A stretch of DNA of 45,700 nt from Plakobranchus ocellatus (Eukaryota > Mollusca > Gastropoda > Plakobranchidae). Where the stretch lies: contig BLXT01000624.1 in the NCBI GenBank assembly GCA_019648995.1, positions 631,600 through 677,299 on the forward strand. Direction: 5' to 3'. A model generated the notes under the pieces. That model did not search any database. It saw only the letters and a list, made by a program, of their open reading frames with translations, and was not told the origin of the DNA. Shown one piece after another: positions 12,216-23,754 of the stretch. The translations under genes were made by a program, and so were the position numbers. Position 1 is the first letter of the stretch; each line of letters starts with the position of its first letter.

Positions 12216-12484
12216 GATAATAATGATTATGATGATGGCGATACGGTACAGGAGAAGGAGGAGGCGATGGACGAGGATTAAAGGTGAGGAGTAATTAGAT
12301 ACAACAGGGTGTCAATTTTTTCCTCACTGGTATCCTTTTTCAATAAAGGCCATTATCCCTTTTCGTGATGTAATTATTTGTCGTTTCATGTTTTTTTTTC
12401 TTCAGTGGTTCAAAAAACAGACTTACCTTGCACCGATGCTATCATCAAAACACCGAGGAGCAGCAAGATCGGTAGGAGAGACAT
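11405..12484 (-). CDS. secreted C-type lectin (single CTLD, QPD type)
   Basis: Two coding exons. Exon 1 (12484 to 12427) encodes the signal peptide MSLLPILLLLGVLMIASVQ and ends at a consensus donor, G|GTAAGT. Exon 2 (11796 to 11405) starts after a CCTCCCAG acceptor. The intron is phase 1, as is usual after signal-peptide exons. The 149-residue precursor has one short-form C-type lectin domain with four cysteines (about residues 52, 124, 137, 145). The long-loop motif QPD (115-117) is followed by NYWGEDC, and LND (132-134) stands in place of the usual WND. In this family QPD favours galactose-type ligands bound through calcium, while the N and D of WND supply calcium ligands, so binding is plausible. 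A pyrimidine-rich TTTTCTTTCTCCTAG acceptor just before the ATG (exon start 12492) implies a further 5' non-coding exon. An extracellular carbohydrate-binding role, perhaps in immunity or the matrix, is inferred. Confidence 0.88.
11797..12426 (-). other. lectin intron
   Basis: A phase 1 GT..AG intron of 630 bases that contains a (TTA)n microsatellite. Next to its 3' end, on the plus strand, lies a short tRNA-like string around 11829-11870. Confidence 0.8.
12130..12213. repeat. (TTA)n microsatellite
   Basis: Nearly perfect TTA triplets inside the lectin intron, followed by a GAT-rich tail to about 12240. Confidence 0.95.
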
Positions 12485-12493
12485 GGTGAAAAC

Positions 12494-13704
12494 TAGGAGA
12501 AAGAAAATTTAAAAAATTATCACATGAGCATTTCTTTCTGTGTAGTGAATCTTACATTTCGGATCTGCGGCACTTTACTAGACACATGGTGTGGATAGAA
12601 AACGTCATAAAAGACATTCTTCCACCACGATTCTCACCTTCTATTATTTTAGCGAATTTTTCTCGCTCATAGGAGGAGAGACAGCACAGCTTATTGTAAG
12701 ATTTTTCAGGCCAGGAGGGTTTTAAGAAACTCTTGCATTATATGAAAAGTCTCAAATAAATCTTAAGAAGATATATCTTTCCAAATAGGCGTATTCCAAT
12801 AAGCAAAATCAATGAATACATGCTCCTTTCCCCTTTCAGGGAAAAATAAAATGATAGTCAATTTTTACCTTAAATTGAAAATGTTTGTTTAAAAAAAAGT
12901 TATTTCTCTGTAAAATAGAAATGTTTGTCTTTTGCACGTACAGCTAATACAGCTCGAACTCCAGACAGAAATGTCTGTGCATAGCTTTGAATTGTTTAGC
13001 TAGCCGTAGAAATAGGTTTAGTACAAAGTTTCGCAAAATTTTGGTTTGTATTGGATTTTTCTTTCCTTTTGTTTTTCATAGGCATTGTGCATCTTATAGT
13101 ATAATGTGTATCTAGAATTAGACGATGCCTCTGTCAAATAAAAAAAAAGTTGCTAAGTCATTGATATCCATCGCCTAAGAAAAATTAAAACGAACAGAAA
13201 TGGCTGCATCAAGAGGAGTCCCAGAGACAAATAAAGGACTTTGATAGCAAAGGCTATAACATTTTAAGGTGGCAATCACGGTCCTCCACTCAACCCCGTG
13301 CTCAGGTAACCTTATAAAGCTGTTGTTACCATTACCTATTGCTCATATATTAACCTATTCTTTATTCTCTGATTACCTCTACTACGTTTGCGTTCAACTT
13401 TTCCAGTAATTGCTAAAATGTTTTAAACCATTTGTCCGGGAAATCGTAATTGCCTCTGTCTCATCGTTTTAAATAATGACCGCTAAAGACTAGTCTCTTT
13501 CAGTACTCAATCGCTTAGATTTTTCTGCCCATGATATTCTTACCTTTCTTCAGGTAAAACACATCCAGTTTTCTCTTTTCTCTTGTTAATTTTCAAACAC
13601 TTCTTTTATCCTCACTTTCGTGATCATACTCTTTTTTTTCTGTTAGGGAGTGTTGGTTTCATGTTTTGAAGTATGCATCTTTGGCCATGTGTATTCGATA
13701 ACTT
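12494..13704. other. non-coding, upstream of the lectin coding exons
   Basis: If the lectin has a 5' non-coding exon, this is intron or promoter sequence. I see no clear exon or core promoter here. Confidence 0.4.
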
Positions 13705-13850
13705 ATTTAATTTGTGCATCTACCATTTGATGTTGTCAGGTACCAAGATATCTGGATTTTGTAAATTATTTGATTTTTTTTTCTAATTGGCTAACACGAC
13801 TGCATTAGATGTACGGGTATTTCTTCAAGATGATGTATTATTCCCTTTTT
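13705..13850 (-). mobile_element. LINE reverse-transcriptase tail, decayed
   Basis: Homologous to 27622-27745. Both contain TACCATYTGATGTTRTCAGG, GATTTTTTTTT and ATTTCTTSRAGATGA in the same order. The minus-strand translation keeps a trace of the LINE RT C-terminal motif (YLGxxITSDGRC in the family; here a degraded WYLTTSNGRC). It is a short dead fragment, more decayed than the copy at 27.5 kb. Confidence 0.5.
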
Positions 13851-16559
13851 TTCCCATTCAAAGACAAACCCATAGATTTAAGGCAGGTGTACAATATTTA
13901 AATAACCTGAGACGATTTTTTTTTAAACAGAAAAAAAAAAACTTAAAAGAGCTAAACTGTCTTGTAAAGTATCGATGATTTAAAGATCAAAGCTTACATT
14001 TATGAATCAATAACAAAACTATTATAGCCTCCACCTCTACTGATTTTATTTGAATAAAAAGTTTAAAAATATGCCCTTTGATATAAAAAAAACGTAAATG
14101 AGTATTTGCATTCACTGCAATTTAAAGTTCTGGGGGCTCCACAACTGTTTCATTAAAGTTTTTATGCTACGAAATAGAGACTACATTTTGGTTAAAACTA
14201 AAAAATTAACTAAAAATTATTTTACCCCTGTATCCCCTCTGACAGGCAAAAATCTACTTCGCCGCAGTAAAGAGCCAGCTTCTCTTATATTATGAGAATA
14301 GTCAAAGTTCTACCCATTTGCTATTTTTGGATTTTCTTTCTTTTTTTTTTCTTTTTATTTAATTTTGCGATAAACTACATTAGTATTTTTTTATGATTTC
14401 AGTTTTCCTATTTTTGGGCGGCGAGTCGGATGGGAAGTCTAGAAATGGTAGTAGCGATAGCAAAACCTAGAAGGTTTGCAAGGCGAGTAATCCTCACATC
14501 ACAGCCAGGAGCTCTTCCCACTACCGATTCTGTTCTCTGCTTTTCGACTTTGACTTTTTTTTTTATTCAAATGTCAATGTATTCAAACAGTTGTTGCGTA
14601 TCTGGTATTATGGCATGTTTACTGTTTAGAGCTTTAAAATAATTGGTGATTTATCGCGAAGTGAAATATGAGCTTTGTAAAACCTATGAGATATGTCTTT
14701 TCATTTTGATTTAGAATGGAAATTTACCTTGCATATTCAACAAAACAAGATTGTTCATCCTGTTAACAAATTTATCAAATACGCGTTGAAAGGTGGTCTT
14801 TCAAAATAAATGTTTAAGATGGCGTTGTTCATTAAAATTATAATGAAGGTTGATATATTTAAAGACGGAAAAAACGAAGGTAATTACGGGTGAAGGAATT
14901 AATGTAGGTAGTATTTTAAAGAAAGTATCCAAATACTTACTACGCTTTAATACTTACGGTGCAGATCTGATAGAGACCAATCAGGTGCAGAGTATAAAAA
15001 CGGTCTGGACTTGTCCGCCTCACGCTTGATAAGATATACGCCAAACACGGGATAAAGAGAAGCTTATATAGCCATAAATAAAAGCATTAGTTATGGGCAT
15101 GGAAAAGTCATTCTTCTCTTTTTGGTTGAAATAGTTTGAAGCTGATTTTAGAAAATCAACAATGGTTTAACGCCATGTTATGAAAAAAAATTTGCAAATG
15201 ATCGATACTTTAATAAAGCTCAACCGGCGAAAAATCTTTAGACCATAAAGAGAGAAGCTATGTGGATGCATAATAATGATTAGTATGGGTGCTTGCAAAA
15301 GTGTGCACATGTCCAAAAAATTCGATTTTCCATTTCTGGGATATTCTTAATAAATTTTGTTCCTGTACAACCTCAATAAACGATCAAGTCTTATGTCCAT
15401 TAAATAGATAGATAATGAGATATCAATGCTACGATTCTTCTCCTCTGGCTGTTGACATACGTGAACATAATTTAGATTCAACTGTAAAACTTGTCCAGTT
15501 ATTGAAACTTCAAGCTGCCATGAATGCAAAAGTCACATTTTGTCATTTTAGGTTGAAGTACATAAGACTTTATCTAAGATTTTTTTTTTTTTATTTACAA
15601 ACCAAAGAACAAGTAACTGAGTATGTTGTTTATAACATCTATCTATCGTAAAAAAAAATTAGATGAACTTGTAATACGTCATATGTACAACATATGAGAG
15701 TGCAATCTAATGTTATAGTTTAACATGTCATGGACATCTATTTTCTCATAAACCTTCAAATGAAGGCAAAAGTTTGTTAAGCAACAAGACGCCATTGGAA
15801 TGAACACTCTCCAGCAATGATGTGTGATTCTCAAAAAGTTGTGCACTTCTACACTTACTTAGTTGTAAGTTTCTCTCGCATAAAATGACTCAAGGCAGCT
15901 AAGTCTCTTTAGCCCGATAATAAGTAACAGTAAATCCCTTTATGACTACTGCTATTTTTGCTACACAGAAATTGATGGTTCAGATCAGGTTAAAACTGAT
16001 CGAGTGTAGGCTGTGAAAGACTTTAGAATTGTCCATCTCTGTCGATTGTGGAATAAGCCGGGAATGGCAGACAGAGTATATCATATAGCTGGAAAGACTA
16101 ACATTGCATACAGCAAAGTTATTTATCTCTTTACGGTGTAAAAGATTTTCTATGGAGTTTTATAAAATTGCCCATAACTTTAAGACGTAACGTCATGTTG
16201 CCGTTCCCATTAGCAATATATGACTGAGACAGATAGTATAAAAATCATCGATAATGATTGTCAATCCTTTCTGATTCAAAAGTCTTATAGTTTTCTCGGC
16301 GCACAGTAACGATGTCGATGGCTGCTGTCATAAACAGTCGGTCCAAAATGTCGAGAGATTCTCTCATATAAAGCTCTTCTATGTGCGGCAAATCTTGACC
16401 ATTCCTCCTAATCAAATTCAGCATTAAATTGTTATAGTCCTTGCCGACTCTCCAAAGGAGAGAGACAAGTGAGTGATTGTTTTATATTTGATCACAACTA
16501 TTGGCACTGCTTTGAAACATTTTGACAAAGTCATGTATCATTATTATTTATATTGTAGC
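13851..16559. other. non-coding
   Basis: No gene could be supported over 2.7 kb. The only point of note is a CCAAT plus TATA arrangement at about 14976-15000, listed separately. Short open frames here are of chance length and composition. Confidence 0.45.
14976..15000 (+). promoter_or_regulatory. CCAAT and TATA-like core promoter candidate
   Basis: CCAATCAGG precedes GTATAAAAACG by about 15 bases on the plus strand. No convincing plus-strand coding exon follows within 1 kb. Read on the minus strand, TTTTTATA precedes a TCAGATC initiator-like site by about 28 bases, followed by CACC|GTAAGT, which could be a short 5' exon of the lectin gene. The orientation is unresolved. Confidence 0.3.
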
Positions 16560-17100
16560 TCCTCTTGCCATTAGAATTTTTCTAAAATGCTTAAAAAATT
16601 AATCAAACATTTCAGCAATTGAAAAAAAAAGCAATTCAGCCTCAATTGAATGAATCACTATGCGGGGAATCCCTGGACAATACCTCTGTATGCTGTACCA
16701 GAAACAGGTGAACAGTCCCAGGAAACTTTGGTCGAACGTCCACTGCAATTTCACAAACAGGCAAGAAGAAAGTCACATATTATAATTCTTAAAATAAGTT
16801 TGTAACAATAGATATTGTTAGTCCTTCAAAAAAACAACCAGAAGGGCGAAGTGCGTGTAAAATTGTGTGACGTCTCAAAAAGGTCTGCTGTAGCCAAATG
16901 AAGACAGTATGGTCAATGTCTAGTCTATGGACGATATTGCATTTTCATTTTGTCTACGGCAGAGAAAGTATGAGGCAGCCGCTCCGAAAGTTATACAGCA
17001 GCGCTATTTTGTATTTATTTTTTACTACGGTATATCAAATTCTACTAATATCACTCGTCAAATAATCTCAAATTCCAGAAATTATTAGCTCCGCTTCATC
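16560..17100. repeat. dispersed repeat block, related to 300-600
   Basis: Positions 16650-16745 align with 340-450 in the same orientation. ACAGCAGCGCTATTTTGTAT near 17000 resembles ACAGCAGCATTTCTTG near 1003. With 18854-18920 this suggests an old segmental copy of the first 3.7 kb of the window. Confidence 0.5.
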
Positions 17101-18839
17101 CGATCTTTCACGGAGGAGTAATGAGATGGAACCAGTCAAAGCAGTGAGTCGTTTGTCTAAAATCTTGACCACGTTTCTCGTGATCTATTGAAGCATATGG
17201 ACGGCAAGTACTGTTACGCCAGTTTTGATCGCCAGTGGGGCTTGAGATCTAGATATAGATATTAGCTTTTCTGTTTTTATTTCCCCTTTTTTTGGCTGGG
17301 ATCGAATAGCTGCGGTTTTCTATTAATATTAGTCTGGAAGAGCAAAATCTCAATCAACACTAAAAGTTTGAAGAGCTTCCACAGGTTCTTAAAACTATAT
17401 GTCCATTAGCAGTTTATAAGTAAATTGAAAATTTAGTATCTTCCAGTATATTCTCTAAATATAGGCATTTAAAAGATCAAGAAGGAAGGAACTTTAATAA
17501 AAAAAAAACCAGTACTATAAACAGGGACAAGTGCTGAAAACCCTCAAATCTTCAATTTTGCTCTAGAGAACTGTTATGAATGATTCTGCGCATTTCATTA
17601 CCATTGGCGTGGAGATTTTTTTTTTCTTAAGAGCAGAAATTACTTCAAGGCGTGCTGAATCATTGAACAGAATTCGTTATTTTAAATGAATGACAAGGGT
17701 GCTTTACAGGATTCAATAGATCTATTAATTAACTAACATCAGTGGCCTATCTCTCAGCGATATTTCAAACACTCTCACAACCATTATTTTCTACCCCCGC
17801 CCATAGCTTTAGAAAACATTAGTTATGTAATACACAATACAACTAATTACAGAAAAGAGCTGAAGCTAAAGTTTCATGCAGTTTAGGTTTGCTAAAAATA
17901 TTGACCAATCATAATATATTCTCAATTATCCCCTCCTTATATATTATATACCATCTTAGGTTTGACAGAGTTCGAAGGTTGGTACATGGTCTATCAATTG
18001 TTTCATAGAGAAGTTTTTAAAATTAGCTGCATGACCGTTTTCATTTTTGTCCTGTGCACTGAAGATATTTTTTATTATTTTTATTCGATTATTGAAATGA
18101 TTATTATTTCTTTGGTGACTAACATTTCAAGTATCTGAGAGTGTCTCGACTTCTTTAGTCAATTAAGTAATTTTTAGTGTTTTTTTATTTATATTTATTT
18201 GTTTGTTTTTTTTTTTCTTTTGCTCCATGCATTCTTGTTTAAATCTTTTAAGAAAAGATGTGTTTGTGATAGAAACATCAAGTTTTTTCCCTTAAATTTG
18301 ATATTTTTTAAAAGTACAAAAAGGAGGACCGGTACTTATTCATGAAGTATGATAAATCTTCTCTTTTATGAGAATTCTAAGCACTCGTACTCGAAATGTA
18401 AGTTTTTTTATTACAGTAATACCAAATCTTAATGTAACCTTTCTATTGCAGTCGTATTTTATTCATAATTATCCCAATTATTTTGTATAAATAACTAACA
18501 TTAATAACCAAATAATTACATATGTTTTTACCAATCCTCACATTTACAAATATCGTGTGCAAAATAGAAATAATGCATTGTAAGTGTCCTAACAAAAGAA
18601 TGTTCTGAACAGCCACTTTATATGTGAATAAATTGTTGGAAACGAATATAGATATAACATTCAAGTTTAGCAACAAATTTCTGAAAATGGTCAATACGCG
18701 GATTTTACTGTTTGTGCCGCAGTGGCTTGAGCCTTCACCTGTTTGTGATACAGAAGTTGCATGCGTTTGCCTGTACATGACTTTCACGAGCAAAGCAATT
18801 GCTGTGGATTTTGTGCAGTCTCTGCCATTTGCATATTTT
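17101..18839. other. non-coding
   Basis: AT-rich sequence between two anchors of the dispersed block. No gene was supported. Confidence 0.45.
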
Positions 18840-18990
18840 TCCTGCAGAATTTATATCTAGCATTGAGCTGTTAATATCATCACAAGTTCTCATTATATTC
18901 ACGCGAAAACTGTTGCTTTCCATTTTCGTTTTGCATTAATAATTTTATTTGATGTATTGCCTTTTAGCATACCTTTAGTTGCGCATATAA
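18840..18990. repeat. dispersed repeat block, related to 3540-3680
   Basis: The ATCTAGCATTGAGCTGTTAA region matches 3546 onward, including the following TCACAAG and CACGCRAAAAC segments. Confidence 0.55.
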
Positions 18991-20044
18991 TTTGTTACCC
19001 AAATGTATTGCTGCTATGTAGAGAAGTGCCACGTGCACAAACAGCTCGGGTTTCTAGCGAATGCAGTTTGCATTTTATCACAACTTTCCTGTCAACACAA
19101 CTGTTGGTCAAATCCTCTGTGTTATACAGAAAACGGTCGCACGGCTCACAGAGGCAACTAAACTGTCTCCGGTCTCGCCACAGGCACAGCAGTCCTCAAT
19201 TTTTGCACGCATTACAACAGACAGAACAACAAAACTGCACAACATATTGTTTCACGTCCGCAAAAAAAAAAAAAAACGCGAACAAACAAACAAATTGGAT
19301 TGAAAATGTATTTTCATGTTTAAAAATAAACCTGTTTTCTACAACAATAGTTCTGATGAGTAAGGGTATGCTGACAGAGATTAGAAAAAGACAGCTTGGG
19401 TGGTGGTTTTTGAGGCTGTGATAAGAAATGGGAAGACTCGAGTCCGGAGGAAAGACAAGTAAAAGGTGAGCTCATGCGAAAGTAATGTAAAACGTGAGCT
19501 GAGAAGGTGTGCTTTCATATCTTGATACAGTTTGACAAACTGCCCTTTTAAAATCCTCTGACTCGTTAGAACCCGATGCTGCTAACTGCTTTTTTACCCT
19601 TTTGAGTGCAAATAAAAAAGAGCACAGACAAAAACTTCATTGCCGAGGTCCATGGCACCATATAAGCAATTCAATGACTAAAGCCTATTACTGCCTGGTT
19701 CTCACGCGCGGCGTATGGAAAAAATGTCCGGGCCGCCTAAAAAATGTTTTGTGCATGTGTCGCAAAATGTTTGGTAAAAGCCAGAAAGTAGGCTATTTGT
19801 TTACAGAAAGTAGGCTATCATTTGTTTAAACTAGGTAAACTCGGGTGTCATTCTCATGCCGCCTGGGTAGATGGCGACTGATGGACGTGTTAAGTGACAT
19901 AAATGTCTAGCGTCATTGCAGGGTGCATCTAGCATCACTGCAGGGTGCAAGGAAAAGTCTCAGACCGGGAGTGAGAAGTTTCTCGCACGATAGGAATTGT
20001 TACGTCGAAATATTGTTGAAATAAGTTTCAAAATCTAGGGATCA
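18991..20044. other. non-coding, with a short 22-bp tandem pair
   Basis: A 154-codon open frame at 18957-19421 shows no domain or convincing composition. Positions 19906-19949 are two copies of a 22-bp unit (TCTAGCRTCAYTGCAGGGTG). A second short duplication, AGAAAGTAGGCTAT, occurs at about 19783-19820. Confidence 0.5.
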
Positions 20045-20700
20045 GTCTGATTTTGTTTCTCGACCTGTGCAGACGTGCTTTTCTTGTTTTCTGTCCTTGG
20101 TTTTAGGACCCGTGTAAAATTTGAGCAGTTTGCTCCTGTTTGTGTTTAAAAAGCACGAGTTAAAGTTCGAGCAGTTTGCTCCTGTTCCTGTTTAAAAATA
20201 AAAGCAGCAGTTAAAGTTTGAGCAGTTTTCTCCTGTTCCTGTTTAAAAACAAAAGCACCAGGTAAAGTTCGAGCAGTTTTCTCCTGTTCCTGTTTAAAAA
20301 CAAAAGCAGCAGTTAAAGTTCGAGCANNNNNNNNNNNNNNNNNNNNNNNNNNNNNNNNNNNNNNNNNNNNNNNNNNNNNNNNNNNNNNNNNNNNNNNNNN
20401 NNNGTCTGATTTTGTTTCTCGACCTGTGCAGACGTGCTTTTCTTGTTTTTTGTCCTTGGTTTTAGGACCCATGTAGAATTTGAGTAGTTTGCTCCTGTTT
20501 GTGTTTAAAAAGCACCAGTTAAAGTTCGAGCAGTTTGCTCCTGTTCCTGTTTAAAAACGAAAGCACCAGTTAAAGTTCGAGCCGTTTGCTCCTGTTCCTG
20601 TTTAAAAACGAAAGCACCAGTTAAAGTTCGAGCCGTTTGCTCCTGTTCCTGTTTAAAAACAAAAGCACCAGTTAAAGTTCGAGCAGTTTGCTCCCGTTTA
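20045..20700. repeat. 51-bp minisatellite, duplicated across a gap
   Basis: Units of 51 bp (part of the consensus: GAGCAGTTTGCTCCTGTTCC) repeat about 4-5 times in 20115-20326 and again in about 20475-20697. Each array is preceded by the same lead-in, GTCTGATTTTGTTTCTCGAC, at 20045 and 20404, so 20045-20326 and 20404-20685 are near-identical copies on either side of 77 N (20327-20403). Because 51 is a multiple of three, one minus-strand frame stays open through the repeats (17-residue unit containing TARTLTGAFVFKQEQ), but it ends identically in both arrays and no splice or domain evidence supports a gene. Confidence 0.9.
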
Positions 20701-23339
20701 TTTAGAAAGCATAATTTGTATCTTTTAAAAGCGTGAATTTTGTGCGCCCTGATCTGCAGTGGTCTTCCAGTCTTTTTGATACCCCCCGGTAATTAAATAT
20801 TATTTAGACGTATAAGTGCTCATACCCTTTTTAATTACGTGTAAAGTTGTGAATAGTTAAATTGGGGTTGAAGGCATTGCCATTTATTAAGTTTAATCTT
20901 TAATTTATCGGTTTATTTACATCTTGTTTTAAGTAATCGCGCGTGCGTGCTTTGTCTCCATGATGCAAAGTTTTCATTTTAAACTTTTGTTTCAGTTTAT
21001 TTTTTTTTATTTGCTCTATTTATCCTCTTCTAGGAGAGTAGCGAATAATCCTTCGAGAGCCAGTTTATAGATTGCACATGAGCCAGACTTTTATTTTACA
21101 ATTTGAACTTTATGAAACATAAAATCTGATCACAAACACTGAATAAACTGTAAAACGTATTCGTGTCAACCTTGTTGCTCAAGTGGATGCAGACAGTTAA
21201 TAAAGTGAATCCAGAACATTGTTAAGTTTAACCGAAGTTTCTGAATTGTGTTGTCCAACTAGGGACACTAACAGTTTGTCCCGCATAATTTCATCCAGAG
21301 AGAACGCGGACCGCACGGACTATTAAATGCTCTAAGAACTTTATACAGATCTGTTGAACTGTTGCCAGTGCCCAGAGAGACCCATCTCTAATATTGGAAT
21401 GCAGGCAGCTGTTTGACTGATTTTTGCAACACTTTGTCAATAATAGGTTAAGGTAAGGGTAACCTACCATAGAAAGGCCTTTCAGTAACTTAGTATATTT
21501 TGATTATTTGATGAATTGACATGTCATATTGGAAATTGCTTTTTGTCCTCAGGATTATTTGATATAGATAATATTCACATGTTTATCCTTTGTAAACCCA
21601 TTCTTGTGTTGTATTTCTTCTAAATCATAAACACAACTTTAACTTCTTATTTTCAAAACGGTTTTCTTTTATTAAACTAAATAAGGTCCAAACCCCACGA
21701 GTCCCAATAAGTTCTATTTTCATTATAAATTCTTATTCTATTCGTTTAGTTGATGCCTTGTGGAATTTGTGTGCTTTGTATGTCTACCCATAGTTGCAAA
21801 CTAGCAATCCAACAAACGGCTTGGGTCGCCACCTTGTGACAGCATGCCTGTTTCAATGGCATGTAGAAGTGAATTCTCTCTTGCCAGTGATAATACTATT
21901 AATTAATAATGTAGATTTGACAGATGCCTCCGCGCCGATCGATTGTTTCGCGAATAGCTTTGCACTATTAAATTATAGGTTTAACTGAACTCCACCTGTG
22001 ACTAGCAGTTGTTTAAAATAGATTGAAGAGCTCAAATCCGTCCAAGTCTTGCTAAAAAATTGCACGAGAATTTTCTTAAGTTTAATGAAGAACAATTGCG
22101 GAATAGCATGTAACAGTCAGTCTACAAATTCAGTATCATGGAAGATTCATCTTTCAGTCTCCGATGAATAATATTTCCGCACTCTCGAAAACCCTCCAAA
22201 CGATCCCTAGATCTGAAATGATGAATAGCATTGTAAAACGAAAATAGGCCTAGACGCGGCTGAGTTGGCATTTTACTAAAGGCTATATGTATTCAAGTCT
22301 AGAATAAAAGGCAAACGTTCAGAGTCTAGATCTCAACTCTTTTCACTGTAACGGAGCGCCCACACTGAAGGTAGGAGTTCACTAGTCCAAAAATATATGT
22401 TTGAGAATACTCTTCTTCTTTGGTGGGAGCATACACCAAGTCGACAACTTATCGAAGCGTCGGAGCTATCCTCACGTCTTACGACAGTAATTTTGTTGGA
22501 TAAGGGAAAGGGGGGATGCCATTACCTGACCGTTGCTGCCCGAAACACGAGGCCAGTCTTGTTACACAAATTGTCTGGCTAACTTGTCGGTGGGTATCGC
22601 ATAGTAACTGCGACATCAATCCTTCAAGTTAACCATGACAAGTCGCGTCATGATTTGATTTGCATACTTTCATAACTATTTAAGCTACTTTTTATAAATC
22701 ATACAATGGAATTTTTAAAATTCTGAATTATTTTTTTTTTACCTTTATAAGGATCGCAACCCAGCGTGTTACAGTTAATAGAGTTTTCGAACCACTGGAA
22801 TGAAGTATTAATTTTTTAGCTTGTTCTTGAAGTGAGAGAGAAGCTCCGATTTTTCATTTCCTCAGTTACGATTAGAGCAGTAAAATAAGAGGCTTGTAAA
22901 CAGAAATTCTGAACTCTGATCCGCGTGTGTACACTCTGAAAAGACTGCCTGAAACTGTCAATTGTTTATGTGTAATGTAAGCGTGGCTATCATTGAGATT
23001 CAAGTATGTACAAATATCCACTGAGAGATTAAAGTAAAGAGAAGAAATGTGGTAAACGGTCGTGCATACATAGGTGCAATTAAAAATCTTTATATTTAGT
23101 AAAGTAAGACAAGACATATAAGAGAAAACGCTGCAAAAAAAAAAGAAACCTCACAGCGATTAAATCAGATGCAATCTCATATCAGGGATGAGGATATGAC
23201 GAATGGATAACGGTAATGAGTTGTAGATTTTAACGACCGATGCATCAAATTACAGCCTTGTGTTAATTTGAAATAAAACTTGAAAAATTAAAATAGTCAG
23301 GCTTAATCCTTAATTCCAAATGGAACTACTAAAATCTGA
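20701..23339. other. non-coding
   Basis: No gene supported. The stretch 21100-21260 has an AATAAA and a plausible transcript-end look, but nothing upstream explains it. The open frame at 22397-22582 has no recognisable domain. Confidence 0.45.
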
Positions 23340-23690
23340 TAAAAAGCTAAGAGACAAAATTTCTGTCGTTGTAAAAAAACAAATGTGAGACTTTAAACAA
23401 CATCACAGAGGTAGACGAACAATGATCATAAAATGAAAGAAGAGTCATTAAATGAAGTTACAGACAAAAACATCCCACAAAAAGGATACAAAAGAACTCA
23501 AAATGGATAAATAAAGAAATGCTAGATTTAATGAAAGAAAGACAGTGGAAATTGAAAAAGGAAAGATGCAACAACAAAGACATAAACACAAAAAAATCAA
23601 GAGAAAACGTCATGTGGCAAAAGAGGAATGTATAGATCAGCAATGTCAGGAATCTGAGCGAGAGCTTAATTTTGACCACTTTTTGCTGCT
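23340..23690 (+). mobile_element. LINE fragment (endonuclease to RT linker, RTE-like)
   Basis: The plus-strand translation contains NKEMLDLMKERQ and a basic K/R-rich stretch. This resembles the linker of RTE-type LINEs, where the family pattern is WMxxEILDLMEERR..K...IKRKC..AKE. In-frame stops show that it is dead. It aligns with 31085-31500 from AAAGCTWAGA through CAAATRTGAGAC to the KNIPxK region, so two copies of one element family are present. It ends just before the Ty3/Gypsy fossil. Confidence 0.6.
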
Positions 23691-23754
23691 AGATTAAGTT
23701 ATTTCCTACTTGCATTGTCCATATTCAGACTCCATATTTTTCCGGTGATGTTGA

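Noticed and set aside
18957-19421. 154-codon plus-strand frame
   Set aside because: Composition and content look random, there is no start context or domain, and part of it lies in the dispersed repeat block.
20146-20472. Minus-strand frame with 17-residue repeats running across the N gap
   Set aside because: The frame spans unknown bases, has no splice or domain evidence, and is explained by a repeat unit that is a multiple of three.
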